Assembly (NCBI GenBank): GCA_937907425.1
Contig: CALCIE010000081.1
Coordinates: 74,987-138,986, forward strand
Length of the DNA stretch: 64,000 bases
From: ZC4RG42 sp003242425
GTDB taxonomy: Bacteria; Pseudomonadota; Gammaproteobacteria; Burkholderiales; SG8-39
Reading direction: 5' to 3'
Position 1 is the stretch's first letter; each line of letters opens with the position of its first letter. Shown here one piece after another: positions 26,613 through 35,992 of the stretch. The notes under the pieces were generated by a model, which was not told the DNA's origin, ran no database searches, and saw only the letters and a list, made by a program, of their open reading frames with translations. A program made the position numbers and the translations under genes.

Positions 26613-28661
26613 ATGGAGAAGATGAACCCGTTGCTCGATTTCAGCGGTCTGCCCCGTTTTGCCGTGATCCGGCCCGAACATGTCACGCCGGCCGTGGACG
26701 CCCTGCTCGAACAGAACCGCGCGCTCATCGCGCGGCTCACGGCGCCCGACACGCCGGCGACCTGGGACAGCTTCGTCCAGCCGATGGAGGACGCGCACGA
26801 GCGCCTGAACCGCGCCTGGGGCATCGTCGGCCATCTGCACAGCGTGCTCGACTCGCCGGCCCTGCGCGAAGCCTACAACACCAACCAGCCGAAGATCGTC
26901 GAGTACTACACCGAGCTCGGCCAGAATCTGGCGCTGTTCGAGAAATACAAGGCGCTCAAGGCTTCGCCCGAATACGAGCGCCTCGATCGCGCGCAGCGCA
27001 AGATCATCGACAACGAGATCCGCGACTTCCGGCTGTCCGGCGCGGAACTGCCCGAGGACAAGAAGAAGCGTTTCGCGGAAATCTCCGCGCGCCTCGCGCA
27101 GCTTTCGACCAGGTTCTCCGAGAACCTGCTCGACGCCACCAACGCCTACGCGCTCTATATCGAGGACGAGGCCGAGCTGGTCGGCATCCCCGCCGACGTG
27201 CTGCAGGCGGCGCGCGAGGAAGCGCAGAAGGACGGCAAACCGGGCTGGAAATTCACCCTGCGCGCGCCGAGCTACATCCCGGTCATGCAGTACGCCGACA
27301 ACCGCGCGTTGCGCGAGCAGCTCTACCGCGCCTACGTCACCCGCGCGAGCGAGTTCGGCAAGCCGGAACTGGACAACACGCCGATCATCGACGAAATCCT
27401 CAAGCTGCGGCGCGAAGCGGCGCGGCTGCTGGGCTACGACAACCACGCCGAAGTGTCGCTGGTCGCGAAAATGGCCGAGTCGCCCAAGCAGGTGCTCGAC
27501 TTCTTGAACGACCTCGCCGCCAAGGCTCTGCCCTTCGCGCGGCGCGACTGGGCCGAGCTCAAACAGTTCGCGAAGGACGAACTAGGACTCGAAGACCTGC
27601 AGGCCTGGGACGTGGCCTACGCCTCGGAGAAATTGCGCGTGCGGCGCTACGCCTTCTCCGAACAGGAAGTGAAACAGTACTTCCCCGAGCACAAAGTGCT
27701 GGAAGGCCTGTTCCGCGTCGTCTCCACCATCTACGGTCTCCGGATCCGCGAAGCGCAGGCCGAGACCTGGGACCCCACGGTGCGCTTCTTCCGCATCGAG
27801 GACGGCGAAGGCCGGCATGTCGGCAGCTTCTATCTCGATCTCTACGCGCGTGAAACCAAGCGCGGCGGTGCCTGGATGGACGATGCAATCACCCGCCGCG
27901 TCGTGAACGGCCGGGTGCAGGTGCCGGTCGCCTATCTCGTCTGCAACTTCTCCGCGCCGGTGGGCGGCAAGCCCGCGCTGTTCACCCACGACGAAGTGCT
28001 GACCCTGTTCCACGAGTTCGGCCACGGGCTGCATCATCTGCTCACGCAGGTCGAACATTACGGCGTGTCCGGCATCCACGGCGTGGAATGGGACGCGGTG
28101 GAGCTGCCCAGCCAGTTCATGGAGAACTTCTGCTGGGAGTGGGACGTGCTGCGGCACATGACCGAGCATTGCGAGACCGGGGAACCGCTGCCGCGCGCGC
28201 TCTACGACAAGATGATCGCGGCCAAGAACTTCCAGGCCGGCATGCAGATGGTGCGACAGCTCGAATTCTCGCTGTTCGACATGCACCTGCATTACGACTT
28301 CGATCCCGAGGGTTCCAAGACGCCGCTGGAGCTGCTCGACGAGATCCGTCAGCGCGTGGCGGTGCTGATCCCGCCGCCCTACACGCGCTTCCCGCAAAGC
28401 TTCAGCCACATCTTCGCGGGCGGCTACAGCGCCGGCTACTACAGCTACAAGTGGGCGGAAGTGCTCTCCGCCGACGCCTACAGCCTGTTCGAGGAGAACG
28501 GCGTGCTCGATCCCGCCACCGGCGCGAAGTTCAGGCAGGAAATCCTCGCCGTCGGCGGCAGCCGCCCGGCGCTGGAGTCCTTCGTCGCCTTCCGCGGCCG
28601 CGAGCCGCGCGTGGACGCGCTGTTGCGCCACAACGGCATGGTGGAAGCCGAGACCGTCTAA
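26613..28661 (+). CDS. prlC: Oligopeptidase A (M3 family zinc metallopeptidase)
   Basis: PrlC is a cytoplasmic M3 metallopeptidase that degrades oligopeptides, including cleaved signal peptides. The 682-residue protein carries the zinc motif HEFGH at 467-471, with the third ligand expected in the following EWDAVELPSQFMEN, and the substrate-loop tyrosine region GGYSAGYYSYKWAEVL. There are two possible starts, ATG 26613 and ATG 26622 (MNPLLDFSGLPRF); the first is given. GGAGAAG overlaps the first codons, so the true start is uncertain by three residues. Confidence 0.97.
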   Translation: MEKMNPLLDFSGLPRFAVIRPEHVTPAVDALLEQNRALIARLTAPDTPATWDSFVQPMEDAHERLNRAWGIVGHLHSVLDSPALREAYNTNQPKIVEYYTELGQNLALFEKYKALKASPEYERLDRAQRKIIDNEIRDFRLSGAELPEDKKKRFAEISARLAQLSTRFSENLLDATNAYALYIEDEAELVGIPADVLQAAREEAQKDGKPGWKFTLRAPSYIPVMQYADNRALREQLYRAYVTRASEFGKPELDNTPIIDEILKLRREAARLLGYDNHAEVSLVAKMAESPKQVLDFLNDLAAKALPFARRDWAELKQFAKDELGLEDLQAWDVAYASEKLRVRRYAFSEQEVKQYFPEHKVLEGLFRVVSTIYGLRIREAQAETWDPTVRFFRIEDGEGRHVGSFYLDLYARETKRGGAWMDDAITRRVVNGRVQVPVAYLVCNFSAPVGGKPALFTHDEVLTLFHEFGHGLHHLLTQVEHYGVSGIHGVEWDAVELPSQFMENFCWEWDVLRHMTEHCETGEPLPRALYDKMIAAKNFQAGMQMVRQLEFSLFDMHLHYDFDPEGSKTPLELLDEIRQRVAVLIPPPYTRFPQSFSHIFAGGYSAGYYSYKWAEVLSADAYSLFEENGVLDPATGAKFRQEILAVGGSRPALESFVAFRGREPRVDALLRHNGMVEAETV

Positions 28662-28801
28662 GCCGGGGCTTGTGCCCGCGTCGACTTCCTGACGCACTTT
28701 CCACAGCATTCGACGCACGGTGTGAAGGAACTCGCACCGTGCCGCCCGCCCTGCCGGACCGTGGTGCTATCATGCCATTGTCATTGCGTCCGGAGCACAG
28801 C

Positions 28802-29359
28802 ATGCGATCCGCCTTGTGTACCGCGATCGCCGCCGCCCTGTTCGCCGGCAGTGCGGCCGCCCAGATGTACCGCTGGGTCGACGCCAACGGCCGCGTGCAT
28901 TACAGCGACACGCCCCCGCCGCCTTCGGCCGTCAAGGCCGAACAGAAGCGGCTGCAGGGCAGCGTCGTGCCGAGCAACCGGCTGCCCTACGAGACGCAGC
29001 TCGCGGTTCAGCGCGCGCCGGTGACGCTCTATGCGACGCCTGAGTGCGGCCAGCCCTGCGACGACGGCCGCGCCCTTCTCGTGAAACGCGGCGTACCTTT
29101 CAAGGAAATTGCGGTCCGTGACGCCGAGACGCGCGCGGCATTGGAACGCGTATCGGGTTCGAACGAAGTGCCGGTGCTCGTGGTCGGACGCGACATGCGC
29201 AAGGGCTGGCTGGAACCGGCCTGGCATGCGGCGCTCGACGCCGCCGGCTATCCGAAGTCGAGCCCCCTCGCGGAACGGGCGCCGCAACCGCCTGCCGCCG
29301 AACCGCCGCCTGCGTCGCCTGCCGAAGCCCCAGCGGGCCCTTACACGCCCAAATTCTGA
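28802..29359 (+). CDS. Exported DUF4124 protein with glutaredoxin-like domain
   Basis: The product has 185 residues. A signal peptide (1-20, core ALCTAIAAALFAGSAAA) is followed by a DUF4124 domain (MYRWVDANGRVHYSDTPPP) and then a thioredoxin/glutaredoxin-like domain beginning APVTLYATPECGQPC. The redox cysteines C82 and C86 are spaced CxxxC rather than CxxC. The cis-proline segment reads SNEVPVLVVG, and the tail is proline-rich. It should act in the periplasm, perhaps as a disulfide reductase or a redox-sensing wall/envelope protein; the partner is unknown. The ATG at 28802 has GGAG at 28792-28795; an in-frame ATG 30 bases upstream is less likely. Confidence 0.85.
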   Translation: MRSALCTAIAAALFAGSAAAQMYRWVDANGRVHYSDTPPPPSAVKAEQKRLQGSVVPSNRLPYETQLAVQRAPVTLYATPECGQPCDDGRALLVKRGVPFKEIAVRDAETRAALERVSGSNEVPVLVVGRDMRKGWLEPAWHAALDAAGYPKSSPLAERAPQPPAAEPPPASPAEAPAGPYTPKF

Positions 29360-29411
29360 GCGCTGTGCCAGATCAACGGCAGGCGCGCGCCGCGCCGGGT
29401 ATGCTTGGCGC

Positions 29412-30191
29412 ATGAAGATCGCCACCTGGAACGTCAACTCGCTCAAAGTGCGGCTGCCGCATCTGCTGCAGTGGCTGGAAAAGCAGCGCCCGGACGTGGT
29501 CTGCCTGCAGGAAACCAAATGCGAGGACCACAACTTCCCCTGCGCGGAGCTGGAAAGCGCCGGCTACTTCTCGGCCTACTGCGGGCAGAAGGCCTATAAC
29601 GGCGTCGCCATCCTCGCCCGCGTCCGACCGGCCGACGTGGCGCTCGGCATCGGCGGTTTCGAAGACGAGCAGAAACGCGTGATCAGCGCCACCGTGGGCG
29701 ACACGCGCATCGTCTGCGCCTACGTGCCGAACGGGCAGGCGGTGGGCAGCGAGAAGTACGAATACAAGCTGCGCTGGCTGCGCGCTTTCCGCGACTGGCT
29801 CGCCGGGGAGCTCGGCAAGTATCCGAAGCTCGCCGTGCTGGGCGACTACAACATCGCGCCGGAGAACGAGGACGTGTACGACCCGCAGGCCTGGGCCGGA
29901 CAGGTGCTGTTCAGCGAACCGGAGCGGCAGGCGTTCCGCGCCCTGCTCGACCTGGGCTTGCGCGATTGCTTCCGCCTCTTCCCGCAGCCGGAGAAGAGTT
30001 ACACCTGGTGGGATTACCGCATGAACCAGTTCAAGCGGAACATGGGCCTGCGCATCGATCACATCCTCGCCAGCCCCGCGCTCGCGGAGCGCGCGGTGGC
30101 GTGCAGCGTGGACGTGGAGCCGCGCCGGCTCGAGCGCCCCTCCGATCACGCGCCGGTGATCGCGGAGTTCCGCTGCGAAGCTTCCACGTAA
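29412..30191 (+). CDS. xth: Exodeoxyribonuclease III
   Basis: This is the AP endonuclease / 3'-5' exonuclease of base-excision repair. The 259-residue protein has the EEP-fold motifs: KIATWNVNSL at the start, the metal-binding glutamate in CLQETKCED, the GDYNIAPENED active-site strand, and RIDHILAS with the catalytic SDHAPVIAEF near the end. The length fits the Xth family. It converges with the peroxiredoxin-glutaredoxin gene and shares a strong bidirectional hairpin with it. Confidence 0.96.
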   Translation: MKIATWNVNSLKVRLPHLLQWLEKQRPDVVCLQETKCEDHNFPCAELESAGYFSAYCGQKAYNGVAILARVRPADVALGIGGFEDEQKRVISATVGDTRIVCAYVPNGQAVGSEKYEYKLRWLRAFRDWLAGELGKYPKLAVLGDYNIAPENEDVYDPQAWAGQVLFSEPERQAFRALLDLGLRDCFRLFPQPEKSYTWWDYRMNQFKRNMGLRIDHILASPALAERAVACSVDVEPRRLERPSDHAPVIAEFRCEAST

Positions 30192-30195
30192 AGAA

Positions 30196-30220
30196 ACGCC
30201 GTCCGCAGTGCGGACGGCGT
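30196..30220. terminator. Strong bidirectional hairpin terminator
   Basis: ACGCCGTCCGCA (30196-30207) and TGCGGACGGCGT (30209-30220) form a 12-bp perfect palindrome. An AAA lies just before the first arm and GTTT follows the second, which suits termination of both the exonuclease III gene and the convergent peroxiredoxin hybrid gene. Confidence 0.75.
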
Positions 30221-30234
30221 GTTTGGGAACGGCG

Positions 30235-30978
<744 letters not shown>

Positions 30979-31079
30979 GTACTGTCTCCGTATTCAGTTC
31001 GTCGTCGATGACGACGCACTGTACGGACAGCAGTCCGATAGAGCCAATTTTTTGTCGCGATGCACCTTATAGGTTTTGG

Positions 31080-32495
31080 CTAAGTCGCGTGGGTTTCCTC
31101 GTGCTCGTCCTTGCCGCCGATGCCCAGTTCCTGGATCTTGCGCGTGATGGTGTTGCGGCCGATGCCGAGCAGCGTCGCCGCTTCGATGCGCCGGCCCGCG
31201 GTATGGTTGAGCGCGGTGACGATGAGCAGGCGCTCGAACTCCCGCGTCAGGCGATCCATGACGCCGGTTTCGCCTCGCATCAGTGCGCGTTCGACCTGCT
31301 TGCGCAGCGCCGTCAGCCATTCGGCGTCGACGTCCTGCTCCTCGCTCTGGCGCAGCTCGGGCGGGAGATCGGCGATTTCCACCACCTGCGCCGGCGCCAT
31401 GACGGTGAGCCAGTGACAGATGTTCTCGAGCTGCCGCACGTTGCCGGGGAAGTCCTGCGCGACGAGGTAGTTCATCGCCGCCTCCGACAGACGTTTCGGT
31501 TCCACACCCAGTTCGCGCGCGCTCTTGGCGAGGAAGTGGCGCGCGAGCAGCGGTATGTCCTCGCGCCGGTCGCGCAGAGGCGGCAGGCGCAGGCGGATGA
31601 CGTTGAGGCGGTGGTAGAGGTCCTCGCGGAACAGGCCCTCGCGCACCCGCGCCTCCAGGTCCTGGTGGGTCGCGGCGATCACGCGCACGTTGGCACGGAT
31701 CGGCTGATGGCCGCCGACGCGGTAGAAGTGGCCGTCGGACAGCACCCGCAGCAGCCGTGTCTGCAGATCGGCCGGCATGTCGCCGATCTCGTCGAGGAAC
31801 AGGGTACCGCCTTCGGCCTGCTCGAAGCGGCCGCGCCGCATGGACTGCGCGCCGGTGAAGGCGCCGCGTTCGTGACCGAACAGTTCGGACTCGAGCAGAT
31901 CCTTGGGCATCGCCGCGGTATTGATGGCGATGAAGGGCTTGTGTGCGCGCGGGCTGTGACGATGCAGCGCCCGGGCGACGAGTTCCTTGCCGGTGCCCGA
32001 TTCGCCGGTGATGAGCACGGTCGCGCTCGAACGCGACAGGCGGCCGATGGCGCGGAACACCTCCTGCATGGAGGGCGCCTGCCCGAGGATGTCCGGCGAG
32101 GCGGGCGGCGTTTCCAGCTCATCGCCGTCCTGCGCGCTGCCGCCGAGCGCGCGCCGGATCAGTTCCACCGCCTGGTCGACATCGAAGGGTTTGGGCAGGT
32201 ATTCGAAGGCCCCGCCCTGGAAGGCCGCCACGGCCGATTCCAGATCCGAGTACGCCGTCATGATGATGACGGGCAGGGCCGGGTAGCGCTGTTTCACCGT
32301 CTGCAGCAGCTCCAGGCCGGAGCCCCCCGGCATGCGGATATCCGAGACCAGCACTTGCGGCGTGTCGCTGTTCAGCGCAGCGAGCGCGTCCTGCGCGTTG
32401 CCGAAGGTCCGGAACGGGATGCCTTCGCGCGCCAGCGCCTTTTCGAAGACCCAGCGTATCGATCGGTCGTCGTCGACTACCCAGACAGGTTTCAT
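31080..32495 (-). CDS. ntrC: Nitrogen regulation response regulator NtrC (NR-I)
   Basis: NtrC is the enhancer-binding activator of sigma-54 promoters under nitrogen limitation. The 471-residue protein has a receiver domain (phospho-acceptor D52 in VLVSDIRMPGGSG), a sigma-54-interacting AAA+ domain (Walker A GESGTGKE, GAFTGA loop in HERGAFTGAQS) and a C-terminal Fis-type helix-turn-helix (AATLLGIGRNTITRKIQELG). The ATG at 32495 overlaps the ntrB stop by 4 bases. The candidate enhancer sites it should bind lie upstream of glnA in this same window. Confidence 0.98.
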   Translation of the reverse strand: MKPVWVVDDDRSIRWVFEKALAREGIPFRTFGNAQDALAALNSDTPQVLVSDIRMPGGSGLELLQTVKQRYPALPVIIMTAYSDLESAVAAFQGGAFEYLPKPFDVDQAVELIRRALGGSAQDGDELETPPASPDILGQAPSMQEVFRAIGRLSRSSATVLITGESGTGKELVARALHRHSPRAHKPFIAINTAAMPKDLLESELFGHERGAFTGAQSMRRGRFEQAEGGTLFLDEIGDMPADLQTRLLRVLSDGHFYRVGGHQPIRANVRVIAATHQDLEARVREGLFREDLYHRLNVIRLRLPPLRDRREDIPLLARHFLAKSARELGVEPKRLSEAAMNYLVAQDFPGNVRQLENICHWLTVMAPAQVVEIADLPPELRQSEEQDVDAEWLTALRKQVERALMRGETGVMDRLTREFERLLIVTALNHTAGRRIEAATLLGIGRNTITRKIQELGIGGKDEHEETHAT

Positions 32496-33556
32496 GATTC
32501 GGCCTTCGTGGCTTCGATCGGCAAGATGATGCGGAACACCGTGCGGCCGGGCTCGCTCTCGCATTCGAGCATGCCCTGGTGGTGCTGCACATAGGTCTGC
32601 GCCAGGGTCAGCCCCAGTCCGTGGCCGCCTTCGCGGCCGGACACGAGCGGATAGAAGATGCGATCGCGCAGCTCGGGCGGAATGCCGGGCCCGTTGTCGA
32701 TAATCTGCACGTCCAGCGCGAGACGGTACCTGCGCCGGGCGATGGTGACGGCGCGCGCCACGCGCGTGCGCAGACAGATCTCGGCGTCCGGCTGGCCCTG
32801 CAGCGCCTGTGCGGCGTTGCGGACGATGTTGAGCAGCACCTGAATGAGCTGCTCGCGGTCGCCGTGGATCTCCGGCAGGCTGGTGTCGTAGTCGCGCCGC
32901 AACCGGATGCCGTTGGGAAACTCGGCGAGGATGAGGCTGCGCACCCGCTCCAGCACCTCGTGGATGTTCACCGGTCCCATGTGCGGCGGCCGGTGCGGCG
33001 TGAGCAGCCGGTCCATCAGCCCCTGCAGGCGATCGGCCTCCTTGATGATCACCTGCGTGTACTCGCGCAGCTCGGGACGGTCGAGCTCGCTCTCCAGCAA
33101 TTGCGCCGAGCCGCGCAAGCCCCCGAGCGGGTTCTTGATCTCGTGCGCGAGGTTGCGGATCAGCTCGCGGTTGGCCTGCTGCTGGTGCAGAAGCTGTTCT
33201 TCGCGTTCGATGCGCAGATGCTGGTCGATGGCGCGCAGCTCCAGCAGCACGCCGTGCACCGGCTGGTCGACCGGCGTGGCGAGCACGTTGAGCTGCAGGC
33301 TGTCCTGGCCGGGACGGGTGAGCGTGACCGCCTGGTCCCAGAAGCCCCAGTGCTGGGTAATCGCCTGCTCGAGCTTTTCGACCAGGGGGCCGGCATCGAG
33401 GAACAGGTCGCCGAACGCCGCGCCCTCCAGCGAACGGCGGCTCGTTTGCAGCAGCTGCTCGGCCGCCGCATTGGCGTAGTGCACGCGCATAGCCTCGTCG
33501 AGCACCACCACGGCGGTGGCGAGCAGATCGAGGCCGGCGTACTGGGCAGCGGTCAT
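32492..33556 (-). CDS. ntrB: Nitrogen regulation histidine kinase NtrB (NR-II)
   Basis: NtrB phosphorylates and dephosphorylates NtrC according to PII signalling. The 354-residue soluble kinase has an N-terminal PAS domain (about 5-110), the phospho-acceptor H138 in NLAHEIKNPLGGLRGSAQ, and an HATPase domain with DNGPGIPPELRDRIFYPLVS and GREGGHGLGLTLAQTYV. It has no membrane segment, as expected for NtrB. It is translationally coupled to ntrC and lies 31 bases downstream of the DUF4124 gene. Confidence 0.97.
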   Translation of the reverse strand: MTAAQYAGLDLLATAVVVLDEAMRVHYANAAAEQLLQTSRRSLEGAAFGDLFLDAGPLVEKLEQAITQHWGFWDQAVTLTRPGQDSLQLNVLATPVDQPVHGVLLELRAIDQHLRIEREEQLLHQQQANRELIRNLAHEIKNPLGGLRGSAQLLESELDRPELREYTQVIIKEADRLQGLMDRLLTPHRPPHMGPVNIHEVLERVRSLILAEFPNGIRLRRDYDTSLPEIHGDREQLIQVLLNIVRNAAQALQGQPDAEICLRTRVARAVTIARRRYRLALDVQIIDNGPGIPPELRDRIFYPLVSGREGGHGLGLTLAQTYVQHHQGMLECESEPGRTVFRIILPIEATKAES

Positions 33557-33587
33557 CCGACCCTCTCCGTCGAGGGCTGGCGACGCG

Positions 33588-34067
33588 CTACTTCAGGTTG
33601 GCCAGCTCGCGCTTGATGGCTTCGATGTTCTTTTCGTGCTGCTCGACGGCTTCCTGATAGGGCTTGAGCCGGTCGAGCACCTTCTGATAGTTGCGTTCGT
33701 TGCCGTAGCGCACCGCTTCCTGCTGCGCGAGCGCTTCGCGCGCCTCGGCCAGCCGCTGCTCCTCGGCAGCCAGCTCTTCTTCGAGAATGCGCCGCCGGGC
33801 ATCGTCCCGCTTGCGCTGCGTCTCGGCGTCGACTTTGGGGAAGTCGGAGGACCGCGTCGTCTCCGGCCGTGCCGGCGGCTTCGCGATCGGCACGACGGAA
33901 ATCTCGCGGTTGACGACGGTGCAGTCGCGGCCGACGGTTTCCCGCTGCACATTGGTGTACTGCGGCCGGCCGTCCGGCCCGATGCACTTCCAGACCGTAC
34001 TCTGCGCGTGCGCGGCACTTGCCGCCGTCAGCGCGGCGGCCATCCACAGTAGCTTGATCGCGGTCAT
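33588..34067 (-). CDS. Exported DUF4124 coiled-coil protein between glnA and ntrB
   Basis: The product has 159 residues from the ATG at 34067. A signal peptide (core LLWMAAALTAASAAHA, cleavage before Q) precedes a DUF4124 domain (VWKCIGPDGRPQYTNVQRE, with a conserved cysteine pair completed by the C in GRDCTVV). Residues from about 85 to the end are charged and heptad-like, predicted coiled coil. It sits between glnA and ntrBC, so it is transcribed with the nitrogen genes, but its envelope role is unknown. A GTG two codons upstream is an alternative start. No strong ribosome binding site is visible. Confidence 0.82.
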   Translation of the reverse strand: MTAIKLLWMAAALTAASAAHAQSTVWKCIGPDGRPQYTNVQRETVGRDCTVVNREISVVPIAKPPARPETTRSSDFPKVDAETQRKRDDARRRILEEELAAEEQRLAEAREALAQQEAVRYGNERNYQKVLDRLKPYQEAVEQHEKNIEAIKRELANLK

Positions 34068-34265
34068 GTCCACGCCTGTAACGAGGAGATGACCCCGAGT
34101 CTATGCCAAAGGAATGGAATGCCGATACCACATTCGCCCGCAAGCCGCAGCGAAAAATCACGCTTCGTGAAGAAAACGATACCGCAGCCGCCGGCTCGTC
34201 GCACATGTGCATGTACGCGCGCACGGATGCCCCGCCTGTGAAAGAAGAGATGTCGCGTCTCCCGG

Positions 34266-34295
34266 GGCCGGGACGGGGGAAGCCCCGCCCCGGCC
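34266..34295 (-). terminator. GC-rich hairpin downstream of glnA (candidate attenuator)
   Basis: A 13-step stem begins 9 bases after the glnA stop. Its only internal non-Watson-Crick step is an A/C on the plus strand, which becomes a G-U wobble in the minus-strand RNA. The loop is 4 bases. The following RNA is pyrimidine-rich (TCTCTTCTTTC) but not a pure U-run. Partial termination here would lower ntrBC expression relative to glnA, as known for glnALG in enterics (inference for this genome). Confidence 0.5.
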
Positions 34296-34304
34296 ACTGA
34301 ACGG

Positions 34305-35720
34305 TTACAGGCTGTAGTACATCTCGAACTCGACCGGATGGGTGGTCATGCGGAAGCGCGTGACCTCCTCCATCTTCAGTTCGATGTACGCGTCGATCAT
34401 GTCGTTGGTGAACACCCCGCCGCGGGTCAGGAACTCGCGGTCCTTGTCGAGGGCTTCCAGCGCCATGTCGAGCGAGTGCGCCACGGTCGGCACCTTGGCG
34501 GCCTCTTCCGGCGGCAGATCGTAGAGGTTCTTGTCGATCGGATCGCCGGGATGGATCTTGTTCTGCACGCCGTCCAGGCCCGCCATCAGCAGCGCGGCGA
34601 ACGCCAGGTAGGAATTCGCCGTCGGATCGGGGAAGCGCACCTCGATGCGGCGCCCTTTGGGGTTGCTCGAGTACGGGATGCGGCAGGAAGCCGAACGGTT
34701 GCGCGCCGAGTAGGCGAGGTTGATCGGCGCCTCGAAGCCCGGCACCAGACGCTTGTAGGAGTTCGTGCCGGGGTTGGTGATGGCGTTCAGCGCACGCGCG
34801 TGCTTGATGATGCCGCCGATGAAGTACAGCGCGAAATCGGACAGGCCCGCGTAGCCGTTGCCGGCGAACAGGTTCTGGCCGTCCTTCCACACCGACATGT
34901 GCACGTGCATGCCCGAGCCGTTGTCGCCCACGACGGGCTTCGGCATGAAGGTCGCGGTCTTGCCGTAGGCCTGTGCGACCATGTGCACGGTGTACTTGAG
35001 GATCTGCGTCCAGTCGGCGCGCTTCACCAGGGTGTTGAAACGGGTGCCCAGTTCGCACTGGCCGGCGCCCGCCACCTCATGGTGCAGGACTTCGACGTCC
35101 ACGCCCTGCGCCTCCAGCGCCAGCGCGATGGACTGGCGCAGGTCCTGCAGGGAATCGACCGGCGGCACCGGGAAGTAGCCGCCTTTGGTGGTGGGGCGAT
35201 GGCCCATGTTGCCGCCCTCGAACTCTTCCCCGCTGGACCAGGGCGCTTCTTCGGACTTGATTTTGACGAAGCTGCCGGAGGCGTCGATCTTCCAGGTGAC
35301 GCTGTCGAACACGAAGAATTCGGGTTCCGGGCCGAAGTACGCGGCATCGCCGATACCCGAAGACTTCAGGTAGGCTTCGGCACGCTTGGCAAGCGAACGC
35401 GGATCGCGGTCGTAGCCCTTGCCGGTGGAAGGCTCGATGACGTCGCAGGTGATGTTGAGCGTGGTCTCGTCCGTGAACGGGTCGAGCCGTGCGGTGTCCG
35501 GATCGGGCATCAGGATCATGTCGGAAGCCTCGATCCCCTTCCAGCCGGCGATGGACGAACCATCGAAGGGCTGGCCGTTTTCGAACTTGTCTTCGTTGAA
35601 GTGCTTGGCGGGGATCTGAACGTGCTGCTCCTTACCGCGGGTGTCGGTAAAGCGCATGTCCACGAACTTGACTTCTTTTTCTTTGATCAGCTTCAGTACA
35701 TCGGCGCTGGTAAGTGCCAT
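34305..35720 (-). CDS. glnA: Glutamine synthetase type I
   Basis: GlnA makes glutamine from glutamate, ammonia and ATP as a dodecamer. The 471-residue GSI-beta-type protein shows the N-terminal VDMRFTDTRGKEQHV, the beta-Asp loop FDGSSIAGWK, the ATP-binding KPVVGDNGSGMHVHMSVW and the adenylylation-site tyrosine Y400 in KNLYDLPPEE, so control by GlnE is expected. It is the first gene of glnA-DUF4124-ntrB-ntrC. Upstream lie a sigma-54 promoter, an IHF-like site and two NtrC-type boxes, consistent with strong induction under nitrogen limitation. Confidence 0.98.
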   Translation of the reverse strand: MALTSADVLKLIKEKEVKFVDMRFTDTRGKEQHVQIPAKHFNEDKFENGQPFDGSSIAGWKGIEASDMILMPDPDTARLDPFTDETTLNITCDVIEPSTGKGYDRDPRSLAKRAEAYLKSSGIGDAAYFGPEPEFFVFDSVTWKIDASGSFVKIKSEEAPWSSGEEFEGGNMGHRPTTKGGYFPVPPVDSLQDLRQSIALALEAQGVDVEVLHHEVAGAGQCELGTRFNTLVKRADWTQILKYTVHMVAQAYGKTATFMPKPVVGDNGSGMHVHMSVWKDGQNLFAGNGYAGLSDFALYFIGGIIKHARALNAITNPGTNSYKRLVPGFEAPINLAYSARNRSASCRIPYSSNPKGRRIEVRFPDPTANSYLAFAALLMAGLDGVQNKIHPGDPIDKNLYDLPPEEAAKVPTVAHSLDMALEALDKDREFLTRGGVFTNDMIDAYIELKMEEVTRFRMTTHPVEFEMYYSL

Positions 35721-35786
35721 CTGGTTCTCCTATCGCTGGCTTGGATCGTCAGGCGACGTTCCCTGGTTTGAGTGCCCGGGCCAATG

Positions 35787-35802
35787 TGCGAGAAGCATGC
35801 CA
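35787..35802 (-). promoter_or_regulatory. Sigma-54 (-24/-12) promoter of glnA
   Basis: On the minus strand TGGCATGCTTCTCGCA matches TGGCACG-N4-TTGCA with two mismatches and the obligatory GG-N10-GC spacing. The predicted start is near 35776, giving a leader of about 56 bases to the glnA ATG. Confidence 0.8.
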
Positions 35803-35817
35803 CTTTGATATTCAGGA

Positions 35818-35830
35818 TAAGCGATTGAAA
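35818..35830 (-). promoter_or_regulatory. IHF-like site between glnA promoter and enhancers
   Basis: TTTCAATCGCTTA on the minus strand matches the IHF core WATCAANNNNTTR at all but one defined position. It lies at about -42 to -54 from the predicted start, between the promoter and the NtrC boxes, where DNA bending would help looping. Confidence 0.5.
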
Positions 35831-35864
35831 TCATGCCTCTTTTTATCAAGCCTCAACGGCCGGA

Positions 35865-35881
35865 TGCACCATGATGAAGCA
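35865..35881. promoter_or_regulatory. NtrC-type enhancer box, promoter-proximal
   Basis: TGCACCATGATGAAGCA matches the dyad TGCACC-N5-GGTGCA with two mismatches in one arm. It is centred about 97 bases upstream of the predicted glnA start. Confidence 0.6.
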
Positions 35882-35894
35882 TCCAATAAAAAAA

Positions 35895-35911
35895 TGCACC
35901 AAGATAGTGCA
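35895..35911. promoter_or_regulatory. NtrC-type enhancer box, distal
   Basis: TGCACCAAGATAGTGCA matches the NtrC dyad with a single mismatch. It is centred 30 bases (about three helical turns) from the proximal box, at about -127, so two NtrC dimers could bind on one DNA face. Confidence 0.75.
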
Positions 35912-35992
35912 GCAAGGCCCGGGCCTGAGACGAATGGCGCCGCGGCGGCCGGCCGGAGCGCCACCCCAAGAACCCTACTGCGGAGCTAAACC

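Noticed and set aside
35935..35955. GG-N10-GC match upstream of the rhodanese gene as a second sigma-54 promoter
   Set aside because: It is a chance match in a GC-rich run: the TTGCA block and the CA after GG are missing, unlike the glnA and cyn elements.
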